From NCBI GenBank assembly GCA_030142905.1, contig JASJOG010000263.1, positions 124,001 to 188,000 on the forward strand: 64,000 bases of DNA, written 5' to 3'. Of the stretch, positions 15,401 to 29,823 are shown in pieces. The position numbers and the translations under genes were made by a program. The notes under the pieces were generated by a model, which was given only the letters and a program-made list of their open reading frames with translations, had not been told where the DNA came from and did not search any database. This stretch comes from Heliopora coerulea. Taxonomy: Eukaryota > Cnidaria > Anthozoa > Scleralcyonacea > Helioporidae. The number at the start of each line of letters is the position of its first letter. Position 1 is the first letter of the stretch.

Positions 15401-18400
15401 GATCGTACGATCTCAGACATTCATCAAACTGGTGATGTAAAAAAATTGCTTTGAGTCCCTGATAGGAATCAAAGCAAAAGGAGTAATATTATTTGCACCA
15501 CAGCTTGAACATTTTCAAGGACATCAAAAGTATACAGACTGACTTTCAAGTGGATTATTGCGTCCAGAACGCAGTCACGTACCCCCCGTAGAATAATGGT
15601 CTGTAATAAACTACAGTTAATTATGTTATTATTGTATCAATCATTATTGATCATTCATATTAGTGTGAATGTGGATGTTTGTTAATTGTCATCCATTAGT
15701 AAGTAATTTCATTGTTTTGGTTATGTAAACATTTCAGGTATGGTAGACGTTAACCGCTCCTTGAAAATAGAATACCTAAGAGCTTTGAAGGGTTACCGTT
15801 TTTAAATAAGATGAAATTAATTATTTAATTAATTAATTTCCTGGCATTAATTTAGCTAAATTAAGTCATCATTCACCCTTCAAACACAGCAAATTATGCA
15901 GCACGATTTCTATCAAACAAGAGTTTGCTTAATCATTAAACTAAAATAATTCTTATATATTGTGAACCGTGCAAACGTCGCTGTTTTCTCTTGATTTCCC
16001 TGGTTCACTTCTGCAAAATGTAAGGCACCATCCACAACAACAACATCGCGGTGGCGTGAAAGAAACACCTAGCAGCGAACCTTTTATCCTTTTTTTTTCT
16101 GGCAAGCAAAGAAGACTGATCTTGACGAAAGCAGCTATCTTTCTATTCCCAATTGTAATGAGAAATTAATTCCACAAAGCCAAGTGTGTATATGCCATGT
16201 CTTGCCAAAGATAGCGTGAAACATCAAGATAGTTTCCAAACTATGCTTGAAAAAAACAAGAAAAATGATCGGAGACGACTTGTAGATTAGCCGCAAATTC
16301 TCCGTTTGTTGCTGGCTTGCTCTCAAAGCATTGAGGTGATACTTAGCTGATTGTATTTTTTGGCACATTTAGATAAGATTGAATCAAGGCATATCAGAAG
16401 ACAATAAATCTACGCCATCCGTCCCAGAGTTATTACCTCCTTTGCATTATTTTTCCTCGTGGCTCTTTCAGGTAAGATACACACACCCACACGCAGGCAT
16501 TCACCCGCACCTTACACACTCGTCAATCTGCCGAGAAATGGTGTAATTCTAAATGTAAAAGAATATCGTCCGATATTTTTATGATATTAGCTTAAAAGTT
16601 TTGATTTACGCGAGTGCTTAAATGTTCTCTTGAGCCATGATTCTTGATGAGTCTTCCGATGGGGATATGGGAGACGTTACCAAAAGTTCATGTAACCCCC
16701 TATTTGCACATCCAGTCAGACGTATTCGGTACATTTTTGTTCAATTACTTTGGCTGCATTTGGCGAGATAGAAGAAAAGGAAAGCTTGGATTTGTACTTC
16801 AAGTCACGTCTAATTAAGGATCTTTCAAGTGCCCTTACTTTCTTACCCCTTATAAACGCACATCACAGCACGCTAACAGTCTAACCTGAGAGAAGCTTGG
16901 AGTCATTCAGTCCAAGTCTAGTGGACTCCATAGATCGCTCAATTCAATACGACCCTGACATTGAGGATGTGTGACGAATTTCTTCGACATTGACGCGCAT
17001 TAATTACAACATGCAAATGTAATAGACTTGTTTGACGAATTGTTTGAAAATTCTATTACATTGATCGAATTTTTTATGCTGTTCAGTCGTGAACATATAC
17101 GTGTAAATAATTTTGACTGGAATGGAAAGTCACACTTTAGCCTGAGATCTACCTTGTGAATGTCACCATTTCTGCAAGATTACTATGAAACATTTTCCAT
17201 TTTTTTTTTTCATTCTAAGGCTGCCTATCTTCCTCAAAAATACAAGCTTGGCCGTCTTACTGCTTATCAACTCCTTTGCTCCATGACTGTGAGACGACAA
17301 GATAATCCGTTGTCCGAGGATTACTTAAGGAATTTTTACCAAAGCTTGCACGATGGACTGACCGGCACAGATCAGGTGAGACCAACATTAAATCACTATA
17401 ATGCATAGATTCGTTCGTAAGTTTTCAAACTAGTAGACTTCAAAAACATTCGAGGGATGTTGTTATTGGAAGTCTGATCATGGATTTTTTTACATTTTAC
17501 CCTCAGAATGATTCTGAAAGAATCGAAACTCAGACCTTTCTTGTCTTGTTTGTTGGCTCATATCTTGGGTTTTGCAAGATGTTATTTTTCGGAGTTGTTC
17601 TCTCCTTATACTTTTTAAAATTGTCAGCTGGGAAAGCTTTTTGGTCAAAACGTCACATAGTGGCATGAATTTGTAAAAAAATTTTGCACCCGCCCAATCT
17701 CATAATACTGGATCCGCTCCTACATCTGCAGTCAGCAGTGAAATGGGTTTAAGCTTAATGCTAATCTTTGCGATATTTATAACTTTTTCAGGATATTATC
17801 AACGCAATCTTGGGCAAATGTGATAAATTCTTTGGAATCGTTCTTCCCAGCTCATCTTTATTAATTTTGGATTTTGTTTCGGCAGCAAACACAATAATTG
17901 ACAGCACCAACACCGAAGTAAGTTATTTGTTAACTGATCACCGTGGAATCCGCATGTGATTGGCCGATCACAAGTCACGATCATGGGTGTCCATGAAATT
18001 TTGTCTTTTCAGGCGGGTGAACGTTCAAATTATTGAAATACAATTGGTGAAAGTGAGATTAGAATTCAAACGTCAAGAATCATGTAGTTTTTTTGGATAC
18101 TTCAGCACAAAAGTGTTTTACGATAGTATTGAATATTATCTATTGAGATTAGATTAGTTCTTAAGATTTTAAGGAATGGGGATCTCAGAATTTTGCGACG
18201 TTAAATGTGTGTATGTCATATGCTATACAGTGCTATCCTATACTATTCTGTGCTATGAAATGCTAATAGCATGCTGATGCTATGACAGTTGTATGTTGAT
18301 GGTGTACTCATGGTGTACTGTATAATACAATACAATACTATGCTAATGCTATGCTTTGCTATGTGTTGCTATGCTGTGCGCTGCTGTACTGTAGTATACT

Positions 18401-21400
18401 TTACTATTACAGTAAAATATTACTAAAGATTTTATCCGCCTGAAATACTTGCGAATGAATGAACGAAAGAACAAACGAACAAAAGAATGAATGAACGAAT
18501 GAATGCATGACCAAATAAATAGCGAAACAAAGAGGGAGTTGTTATGTTTCAGATGTGCTGTTTATGCAGAGTTTTGAAAGTTGCTCACCGGCCCGCTTAG
18601 AACAATCGTACTCATTTCTGGCCTCTTGAAAGAAGTATAAATACCAATATGTAGTCTTCCTGTCGATAAATTCTTGGGATTCACCTTTTCTTTCTTTTTG
18701 CAGTACCCAAGAATGGAAGCCGTTAGGATACTTGGTTCTCTATTATGTTACCCAAATGCTTTTCCTAATATGAAGATTTATCAAATCGGATCCCCATTGC
18801 TTGGTGAACAGTCTACAGTTACTTCGTGCCGAGATATAAAGGTAACGTTAAACGTTGTTGAATTGTGCTTTTATGAATGTATAATTGAAGAAAGTCAAAT
18901 ATTACTTATTCTAGGACAAGGTTAGTGATGCCCTCTATAAAGCAGCTAGAATCGATCCGGACTGCCGCGCGAGGTATGTGTATGAGTTATTTTTAAAGAT
19001 ATGTTTAACAACACTAAACTTTATCTATTTAGGTTACAAAACATGAATCATTGTATGCTGTCCATGACACCATGACAAAGTGGCGTCTCCGTAACGTTGT
19101 TTTTATTAAAAAATTTCTTTTTTGATTTTTTTTCCTTTTTGATACTGTGAAACTCGAATACAGAGACAGTTGTCAACGTTGACTTTATTTTTGACTTTGA
19201 GTATACCTTTTGACCCCATAGTACGCTTGTATTTGTACTAGTATAAAATGAGTGGCCGTTCTATATCGGGATATACAGACACGAGGAGCAGCCAAGTGTC
19301 TTAATGTTTCGATATAAAACGGAGACGAATTTTGAAATTTACTTGTGAAACTACTGACTGGAGTACAGTTCACCGGACGCAGGCAAACCGCTGACCATTT
19401 AGGGTTAGGGTTAGAACTGGGGTTAGGGTTAGAACTGGGGTTAGGGTTAGAACTGGGGTTAGGGTTAGAACTGGGGTTAGGGTTAGAACTGGGGTTAAGG
19501 TTAGAACTGGGGTTAGGGTTAGGATTAGGCTTAGAGATAGGTTTAGGGTTAGGGTTAGAGTTTGGCTTAGCGTTTGGCTTAGCGTTAGGGTTAAGGTTAG
19601 GTGAGTTGAGCCCCCGATTGCCTAATTTATTCAGGGGCACCCGTTAAAATGCAGTTGGCCCCAGTTATTAATACACTGTAAACAGTTATCTTCAGAAACG
19701 TCCCCGACAAAGGTATTGGACGAGAGTTTGAGCTATGTGGTCAAGTAGGTGTGAGCAGCAGTCTCTATAAAACTGATACTGAACGAATGTTTTATTAATC
19801 GGTTTTGTATCATAGTTAAAGACACAGATTAATCAATAATTTTTTTGAATTTTCCTTATGAATTATCTTATTATTTCACAATTTTTCGCCTTAATCGAAG
19901 TGAATATTGTGGAATAATCCCCGAGACGAACTAATTACACAGGTGATTATTTGAACGAAAATTGTGAACAAGCACTTTCAAAATCTCCTCGGTAACATTT
20001 ACAAAGGTGGCCACCACCAACTTGCTTTTGAGCCTTCACCGTTATATTCACCTGTAGGTGAATATCGAGATTGACGACGTAATTTTCTGGCCAATCACCA
20101 CGCGGGATTTTCGATAATCACTTGTGTAATTGTACTACAAGAAATTAACTATCCATGAAATGATCGCGACATCGAAAAATTCCCGTTAATTAAAATCACG
20201 TTAATTTTTGGCGGTGTTTGTTTGACCTTATTATCATCCCATGCTCTGGATTATGTCCAGACATAGTTGACACCTTGATAAGAGTATAGTATAGTAGAAT
20301 TTCTTTTCCTTTTCGTATCACCAATCAAACTTGATATTCCCACGATGTACATTTCACTGTCGAAATTAACGAGATATTTCATACTGGATTCCTTGGAAAC
20401 GTGTTAGTTTCAACGGTAGCGTCAAAGAAACAAATCACCCAAAACGCTCAACCGGAGTTCACGTTATTGATTGATACAAAAAAAATTTGTTTCTGTTGTC
20501 GTCAGAAAATATGTTTCTTAGAGCCAGTTCTAAGGATTGGTTGACGATGAACGGCAGTTTCTCAACAGCGGAGTGAAAGGGATTGGAATACACAAGAAAC
20601 TTTCAGGAGGTAACCAAGATCGGAGTTCGCTGTTAGGATGAATTCTGAAAACTATTTGGATAAAGTCAATGACGCTCAAAACTCGAATTTAATTCTGAAC
20701 GAAATATTAGCTTCTTTAGGTAAAGATTTATCTATTTCAGAAAAGGGAGTCTTGAAGTGGGCTGGTAAATTCCAAGATTGTAGATACTTAATTGAAGGTT
20801 TACAGCTTCCAATGGCTAAGTGGACTTCGCCTGGCCACGACTGCAAGTTGTATGAATACAGAGACATCGCTATTCGTTGGTATTCAACGAAAGGAACAAC
20901 AACGCTTGAAGGCGAAAAATCAAGAGGCGTAGAAGAGAAATTAGTATGAATCATCGAGAAAGCTAAGGAAACGAATTTCAGTTCAAAGTCTATACTGTTA
21001 GAAGACTCAGTCGACGGCGAAAATTTGCATTCAGAAATCGAATTTGATACTCCCATGGGGAGGAAAATTACTCCTTCCAGTGAATCTACTAGTTTTAAAA
21101 GAGCAATAGAATGTTTTATCGAGTCAATCACAACTAAGTTAGAAGCTTTAACATCCACTAATAACCGAAAAGTGCAATCAACTCACCACCGAAATTAACG
21201 GTTTCAAGAGTAAAGATACATGCTACTGTTCGATGCTTTTGGACCAGGATTTGAAGAGAGAAAAGGAACAACTTAAAGCGAAGAACAAGGACCTTCAAGG
21301 AAGAAATAACAACCTAGCATATATAGTATCTGATTTGAATACTACAATAAAAGATCTTGAAAACGAAAAGAAAAGTCCAGTTACCGCCTTAAAGCTACTT

Positions 21401-24400
21401 CTAGTGGATTACAATTTGGCTGATAACACCATCCACCACAACGAAGAAAAACAGGTTTCATGGACCGAAATCAGAAGCAAGAGCAAAAAAGCGAATCAGA
21501 AGCGAATGATCACGAACACAAACAGGTTTTCCGTACTTACTGTTGAAGATACTGACGACAAAGGCGAAAGCGATCATGATCCGGTCGATGAACGGCGGAT
21601 TCATCGTCATCCAAACCTCAAAGCCAAAAGACCTGGCAAATGTAATCGCCCAACAACGCCCAGCAGTCAACACCATGATGATTCTATATCCCTCAATGGC
21701 CATCAATCCAAATCACCTAAGCATCGCCTTAAAGTAACTATCGTTGGAGATTCGATGCTTAAATTGATCAATCCTTCTATATTGAGGACGAACCTTAAGC
21801 AAAACGTTAGGGTTAAAACCTTTCCTGGTGCAAAACTGGATGATATAGAATATTACATAAACCAACAATTGCTACCGCGCCTGGATGCATAATCTTTCAT
21901 ACTGGAACAAACGACGTAAAATATGAATCCCCACAAGCCATTGTGAAGAAAATCTGTACAATTGGCAAGCAAATCACGGACACCCTTCCTAACACAAAAT
22001 TAGTCATCTCTCAACTGATAACACTTACCGACGAGCCTAATCTTGCAACCAAGATCTCTGAGGTAAACAAGAAAATAATTGAGATATGTACAAACCAAAA
22101 CTGGGCAACTACAGTATATCTCACGGTGACATCAAGAGTGACATTCTTAACCCCTATGGAGTTCACTTAACCAGACAAGGAACTGCTATTTTGACCAGAA
22201 ACTATATTAATTGTATTAAAAATCTTAGTTGAACTGCAAAATTACTCCATATTCCTGTTCAACACAGCTCCCCTTATACTTCTGAACCAGAAAGTATTAC
22301 TAGCAGTAATTCTCCAACATTGCCTATACAAAATTCACCATTTGTAGTTCGCAAGGGTTTTAAAATAGGACACCTGAATATCACGAGTCTGATCAGGCAT
22401 TTGGATGAACCACTTGTCTACATTTTCAATACGCCCGCTCTCAAGCTGTTCTCTTAGAAAAACGTTCTGAGTCCCTGACGGGAGTCGAACCCGTAACCTT
22501 CTGATCGCCGGTGAGACGCTCTAACCATTGAGCTACAAAGACTCAGATGGTGAGCGAAGGTTGAATTTGTGTACTGGTTCGTATAGATGGTAGACATATG
22601 TACTGCCAGTCTGCTAGTCTCGATATGTCGTCTATTTCTATGTTAATCAATGATGTGTTTGTGGTAGCTTGGTAATTATGTTTTCAATACGCACGCTCTC
22701 AAGCTTGAGAGCGTGCGTATTGAAAACATAATTACCAAGCTATCACAAACACATACTTGTCTACATGTTGGACAAACCTCTGTATATACTTACTATCAAT
22801 GAATCTACATTAGATAGTTCAATTAACAGCCAGGTGGTTGAGATACCTGGCTACGAAGTGATAAGAAAAGATCGTAATAGAAACGAAGGATGAGTTGCAA
22901 TCTACGTAAAGAGTAACGTTAATTTCATAAGGCGTGACGATTTAATACCAACTAATCTTGAGGCAGTCTCTATCGAAATTCTTAAACCAAAGAGTAAACC
23001 ATTCCTCGTTGCAACTTGGTATCGTCCACCTGATACTAAAATTGAACTATTTCACGATTTTGAACTTTTTCCAACAAGCTGGCAACGAGAGAAAAGAGCT
23101 TATAATAAACGGAGAACTAAATTTGCAATTTCTTACAATCCGAAAATAACATATCACCAAATAAAATACAGGATCTCATGGATATTTACTAGCTCCAGCA
23201 ACATATTAAAAGTCCTACTAGGGTAACATTAACTTCTGCAACCCTTATAGATGTAATTTTCTCACAAATTAACAACAACAAAATTATAGACGCTGGGGTT
23301 ATTGATCTTGGGATCTGTGATCACAGTTTGGTCTACGTATGCAGGAAAGTTAGTATTCCTAAAGAGAAGTTTAAATTTGTCGAGTCTAGACAATTTAAAC
23401 ATTTCAATAGGACGAGGTTTCAAGAAGATCTAAAGGATGCCTTCATATCAATTAACACAATTTCAGACCCTAATCTTGCTTGGGAAACTTGGAAAAGAGA
23501 ATTTTTGAAAGTCTCTGACAAACATGCCCCAATTAGACACCGCAAAGTCAGAAGCGAATATAAGCCTTGGCCTACCCAAGATATTAGGAAGCTAAATTAT
23601 CATAGAGATTACCTAAAACAAAAGGCAGTTAAACGTGGATCTTCTGTCTACAACGAAGCTTATAAAAAATGCAGAAATTATGTAAATCGTTTGATAAAAA
23701 CAACCGAGTCTAATTATTACAACTCAAAATTACCTAATGCGAAGAACAGCTAGGAAACCTGGAAAATTATTAATGAAATATCAAATCGACAATCTAAAAC
23801 CACTACGATTAATAATTTACAAGTAGACGGAAACTATATGACCGGCGACAAAAACATCGCTGAAACTTTTAATCATTACTTCTCTAATATTGGTCCTAAT
23901 CTAGCGAACATCATACCAAGTAATGGTTTTGATCCCTTGATCTATATGACCCCGACACAAAACTTGTTTCACCTTACAACAATAACCCAAAAGGATTTGA
24001 AATGTACATTGAACCAAATGAAAATTAGCAAGTCAGCTGGACCTGACAAGATTTCAGCAAAATTACTAAAGGAAGCAGGTGATTCAATAATTGAGTCTTC
24101 GGTTTATATTTTCAATTTATCGTTAGAAACAGGGATTTTCCCTGAAGATTTGAAAGTAGCTTGTGTCTCACCTATTCACAAAGCTGGATCTAGATCTGAT
24201 TGCGGAAATTATCGACCCATATCTTTTATTTCCGTAGTTGCAAAACTTATTGAAAAAATCGTTTATAATCAATTATCCTCTTTCCTAGAAACTAACGAAA
24301 TCATTATATCTCAGTAATCAGGCTTTCGGAAAAAATACTCGACAGAAACCGCACTTCTTCATTCCACAAACCAGTGTTCTCGCCAACGGTGTTCTATTTC

Positions 24401-27400
24401 TTGACTTAAAAATGGCGTTCGACACCGTTGACCGTAACATACTTATATCCAAACTCAAAATTTATGGTTTGCATGGAACTGGTCTCCGGTGGTTTCAGTC
24501 ATACGTTCACAACTGTAAGCAAATTTGCAGAGTAAATCAAGCGATGACGGGAACGAAGACTGTAAGCTGCGGTGTACCGCAAGGGTCTAACCTTGGCCCG
24601 CTACTGTTTTTACTATACATGTCTTAAAAAAACTGTCTTAAAAAAAAACTGTCTTAAAAAAACAAATACGGCCTTATTCGCCAATGACGCTAACTTATCG
24701 TGCGAGGGAAGCAATTCTTTACAAATCGAAGAAAAACTTAACTCAGATCTTGAAAATGTCCATAAATGGTTGTTGTCAAACAAATTAACTTTGAATAAAG
24801 AAAGGACTGAGTACATGATTATCGGATTACAACAAAGATTACAAGCCTTCTCAGATAATGATCCTGTCTTAACGATTGGGCAGGAGACTATCAAACGAGT
24901 ATCAAATAAAAAGGTGTTAGGTGTAATCATCGATGAACAGCTGAAATGGGACAAACACAATGAAGGGCAATGCAAAACTATATCTAGAAATCTTAGCTTG
25001 TTAAAAAAAGCTAAACAGTTTGTACCTCAAGATACTTTAATCACCAGGTATAATGCACTGGTGTTGCCCCATTTCAATTATTGCTCTACTGTATGGCATG
25101 ATGGTAACAATTCTAGTATAGATAAACTATTCAAACTGCAGAAGCGCGCAGCTAGGATTATTACTGGATCTACATATGAAATTCGGTCAGTCGAAATCTT
25201 TAATAACTTAAAATGGTCTCCTGTCATCAATACTTTGAATCAACGTGAATCGATAATGATGTACAAAATACTTAAGGGTTTAGCACCAAACTATTTGTCA
25301 CAATTGTTCAACACATGCGATATCCACTATTATAACTTACGGAGTAATGACATCAATCTTATATTAAATAAGCCAAAAACTAATTTTCTAAAGAGAAGTT
25401 TTTCCTATAGAGGAGCTGTGTGTTGGAACAGGTTAGATGAACATATAGTAAACAATATTAATACAGAGACTTTGAAAACATTCAAAAATCTGTTAGCCAA
25501 CCAGTGAATGGTTCACTTATTTTATTTTGTAAATAGCTATATATAGTTTGAAATACAGGTATGTAATATATTACCTTAATGTTTCTAAGTGGAAATTTAC
25601 ATGGCCCTTTGAAAAGCAGACTATCTGAAAGGCCACCGTGTTTAAACAACATTAAATAATAATAATAATAATTTTCCTTTGGTTCCCGTTAATTTAAGTC
25701 GTGTTATTTTCAAATACCTTAATTAAAACTAGTGTTAATTTTTTTGTAATAAGGTCTAAAGTAAAGGTTACATACCATCAGTAAAGTGTTCAAGTAATAC
25801 TTGAACGCGAGAGTAAAGCTCGAAAGTTAATACACCGCCTAACCACCGAGGCCAGGGTATATAACCGACTTATATCATCGTTGCTGATGTTTTGCTAGGG
25901 GTTTTTAAATTGCCCGACAGACATAGCAAAATGAGGCGAAGTTTTGTCGAAAACTAAAGTACACGAATACGTTAATAAGGTTGACACATAAATCTGAAAC
26001 TCATTAATAACTCGCGAGGACCACATAAAGAAAATCAATACCGGGAATTAGTTTAGAAATTCGTTTTTAATTACAGCATAAAATTTCGACGACTTGAAAC
26101 ACGATATTCTCCTTAAATAAGAATATGGTACACTCGAGGCTCATGTTTTATTTTTAGTCATGAATTATGAAGACAAATTGTTTTGGAAAGTGGTTAAGAA
26201 ATGGTCACTCGCCATCTAAACTTGACAGCTTGATGCAGGTTACAGCGTGTCACCAGTCACCAGAGGGTTGCAGGATCAATCCCCGTTTGGGGCACGGAAA
26301 CTGTCTTTCTGAAGTATGAATTTGACGAACGTCTACGTATTGTCCGTGATATCACCAAGCTTCCACATGTAGATTGCATGAAACATTTATCTGATAAAAC
26401 AAGAAACGGTTATTATATTCAGAATTTACGTAAAATTTTCGGTATTGATCCAACCCGTTGCGTTAACAGTTAGCAAAAGCATGAAGGTATGGACATAAAA
26501 GAGGTCCACGTGTCCATACGTGTCTCCCCGGCCGGCACCCCCGCGTTAAAGAGTTTCAGTTAGATCAAATTTATGAAATCGAAACTAATTCTCAACTTCT
26601 ATTGTCCAGCTCTTAGTAGTCAAATCATTGATATTTTTTATCTGCTGTTCATACATTTAGTTAGTATTTTTCCTTCTTTTCACAGATGTACTGCACTTTG
26701 TGCAATCGGAATTTTTATAGTGGAAGAATTAACTCACCATAAGGGACACAGTCGCCTGCGTGCTTATATTTCGTTGCTGCTTACGTCAATTATGGTAGGT
26801 AAAAGAAGTATACGTGTGTAGCCAACCATAGGTGCAATGGATTACAGATATATTGTGTGAATGTTATTGAATGAAAGCCCTTCTTTAAGACCTAATTTAC
26901 ACCGGCGGCAAAAATGCAACTACAAAAGTTGTAACTGTATATCTTGCAATAGCAAGACCTTGTAGTTGACGTCAACAAGTGACGTTGTAGTCATGCCTAG
27001 TACACTTTTTTTTGAGATTATTTTGGGGCCGGACTGTTCAGCCTTTTTCTCGTCCGCTACCCTCGCATCTTTAATAAACTCTTTGTGAACCCCATGGTCT
27101 GTCCGGTGATAAATACATAGTGTCTGATATTCCAACCGCCTGGCGGCTCACACGGATCCATTATTCAGATACCCTTTCCCAACAGAAAAAAAAAAAGGTG
27201 CTAAATATAATACATTGATAACAGTCATTATATAGTTTTTCGTTTCTTTAATTTCTATTTTTACACCTTTTGCTGTTCATTACCAGAAAATATACAATCA
27301 TTAACGCCAACTTCAAACTCATTAACGCAAAAATACATTCGTGTAATTCAATCGACATTCATTAGCGTAGATACGCAACCATTTGCATCATAAGGTATTC

Positions 27401-29781
27401 TATCGCTCCAACAGACGACCATTAACACCAGTATACTATACGTTAGGGATAATAAAATTTCAATTAGGCAAGATATTTCTTTTTTATTACGCTTTAAGTG
27501 GCATGCCCATTTTCGAAAAAGGTTTTTGGCTAACATTAACATTGTCAATTACATGACTATGAAAAAAAAACAGATAGCGGTATTAATAACCATTAATCAA
27601 GTGTCACATTACCTTAACAGAATATTGCGCGTCAGATCTCTTTTGATCGAGCCCCAAGAAATATTTCCAGGCACTCCTGTTGTAGAGCGAGATGATCAAC
27701 TTAAGGGAGAAAGAACAAGAAAAGCTTCGATTAAATTTCGAACGACGTTTACTGACGACAGTTATCGAGAATGCGGGTAAAAAAAGCGATTGTCGAACGG
27801 ATTTTTCTCGTACCTTTTCAAAACCCCGTTGCGTACCCCTGGGGGTACACGTACCCTGGTTGGGAACCCCTGATTTAGGATATCCGCTCGTAATATTCTG
27901 GGTGAATATTTAAATACATGAAAGAAACTAAATGATTCATCATAAAATGTTTTATTAAAAGTTTTTTCGGACAACGTTTCGACCCAACGTTGGGTCGAAA
28001 CATCTTCAGGTTAAAAAAATTGTTTTAGGTTTACATCTGATATACAGTTAAAAATGCGAATTACAAGTTACAATTCCTAAAAGAGTATAAAAATATATAT
28101 AAACTAGAATTTTAAAGGCTCATAAATATTTACTATTATTTCACATTAAGATAAAAATACACTGAACGTTGAGTCGAAATGTTGTCCGAAAATATCTAAA
28201 TACAGGTAGTATGCTATTTCAGAAAGTGTTGCTTGAAAAATATTGCAAGTCATCTGGTAATCTCCGCATTTAAGTGAAACAAAATCACAACATGTTCCTA
28301 TTTCCTATAGTTTCGAAGTGTCTGCTTGTTTCTCCAGTTTTGGCGCACTCGTATACAACTCAAGGGATCTAGAGACCAGACTGGTTTGTTTTTCGTTGAG
28401 GACCCGGTAAATGGAGAATGAAATAAAAGAATTTCAGTAATAACTCCGAACTTTATTGGTACTTAAACATCCGTACTAAACTCAGTCAATTCGGATTCTG
28501 AAAAAGGCTACAATTTTTAGTTTGTGGCAAATGCATTTTGATATTTACCAAACCCTTTATGGTGCTTCCTTTACCCTCGATTTGTTGGTGTCGTCGTTTT
28601 TGTTGTTTGTACTAAGAACAAATATATTTATTTAACTTATTGTGTCATTGCAAATTTAAGAAGAATGCTGGCAAAATTGCCACTGTGCCTGTCGTGCTTG
28701 AGCAAGGAAGACATTATGGGCGAGAATAAACATTGTGGAATTTCCAGGAGTTTAGCTCCCCTCTCGCCCCTGGATCTCTTGCCAGGTGACAACTCCTGTA
28801 GCACTTCAGGTTTTCAAATAACTGTTCTGCAAACTGAGCTACCGGGTCGGCTGGGGAAAATATGCGTGAAAATATATGCTTAAATAGAGTAAAATCCGCC
28901 ATATTTCTGTTTTATCTGGTCGAACTGAAGGGCAGTGATCTGTGAACCCGAAGAGGCTCGTTTAAACTCTTCCGATTCAACCGTATTTCTGTTGACTTTG
29001 ACAGTTTATCATGGCATTGTTCACTTACCGTATTTTTGTCCTACTTACCAGTTCAAGAACTGGTCAGTTTCAAGTTTAGCAATTGGTCTTGTTCGCAACT
29101 TGTCAGAGTACTACGAGCAACTGTCGAATTTTGACCCGGATTTACCTTTAAAAGTGGTCCAGGTTAGTTTTAGACTGTACGGAATGTTAAAATTGACCAA
29201 ATATCCCACGCAATGATATACTTAGTTTAAAACTTTGCTAAATCAAACAACGTGCTCCTGCAAGCTTGCTTAAATCCTTCGTAGCCTAAGATTAGCTCTA
29301 ACTGAAAGCTAAAGATTTTAAATAAGATGTGAGGTAGAAAACGTCTAATTGAAGAAACGTGTATGTACAGGAAATCATGTGATTGCGAGTGGAATTCGTG
29401 ATTAATTCAAACTAGTGCAATGAAAGCTCTTTGATTTAATCTAGTATTGTACGAGAAACCATACGATTTCTTGTCAATATTACAAAGGCAGTCTTAAGAA
29501 TGATACCGAGAACAAACGCTTGGAACAACGAATATTCACATACAAGAACACATTTAGTTAAACATTCCTCACAATATTTTGTTTGAGCTGTAGCTTTATC
29601 GTGTTTTTATTCCGAGAAAGTGCAACACTTCTTTGGAGAACATTCATTTTGCCGGTCTGTCTCATCAAAGTGATACAGCACTGACAAACCAACGGACCGT
29701 AGTAGTCCATTTGTTGGTGCTTTATCAGCTTGATATGTTGGTTTGTCAGTGATATATCAGTTTGACATGACAGGCTGATAA

Positions 29782-29823
<42 letters not shown>

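Larger units (their letters stand above)
22340..25507 (+). pseudogene. LINE ORF2: endonuclease plus reverse transcriptase, disrupted
   Basis: It opens with [19 protein letters not shown], the start of an AP-type endonuclease domain, and resumes after the 331-bp insertion. Later landmarks are [15 protein letters not shown] (24039), [10 protein letters not shown], motif [14 protein letters not shown] (24395), motif [18 protein letters not shown] (24568), and the C-terminal LINE domain running to the stop at 25507 ([11 protein letters not shown]). The catalytic box appears as FANDAN in place of F/YADD. A 45-bp CTTAAAAAAACTG tandem (24618-24662) shifts the frame just before it. Confidence 0.85.
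20540..25672 (+). mobile_element. CR1/L2-like LINE with SGNH-type ORF1, degenerate
   Basis: A 5.1-kb non-LTR retrotransposon on the + strand: ORF1 (20638-22229) with coiled coil and SGNH hydrolase domain, ORF2 (about 22340-25507) with AP endonuclease-like start and reverse transcriptase, and an (AAT)n tail at 25655-25672. ORF2 is split by a tRNA-like retroposon at 22424-22754. Multiple stops and frameshifts make it inactive. The 5' boundary is approximate and no target duplication was identified. Confidence 0.85.

Noticed and set aside
19185..19647. 151-aa Asn/Pro and 100-aa Gly/Leu ORFs on opposite strands
   Set aside because: Translations of the TTAGGG-type minisatellite, not genes.
26230..26300. 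tRNA-like B box near GGATCAATCC
   Set aside because: No A box at the right distance and no cloverleaf; not supported.
27976..28001. Possible hammerhead around CTGAAGA and GAAAC on the minus strand
   Set aside because: The palindrome pairs through the would-be GAAA box and leaves six unpaired bases after CUGAAGA; the three-way junction cannot form.
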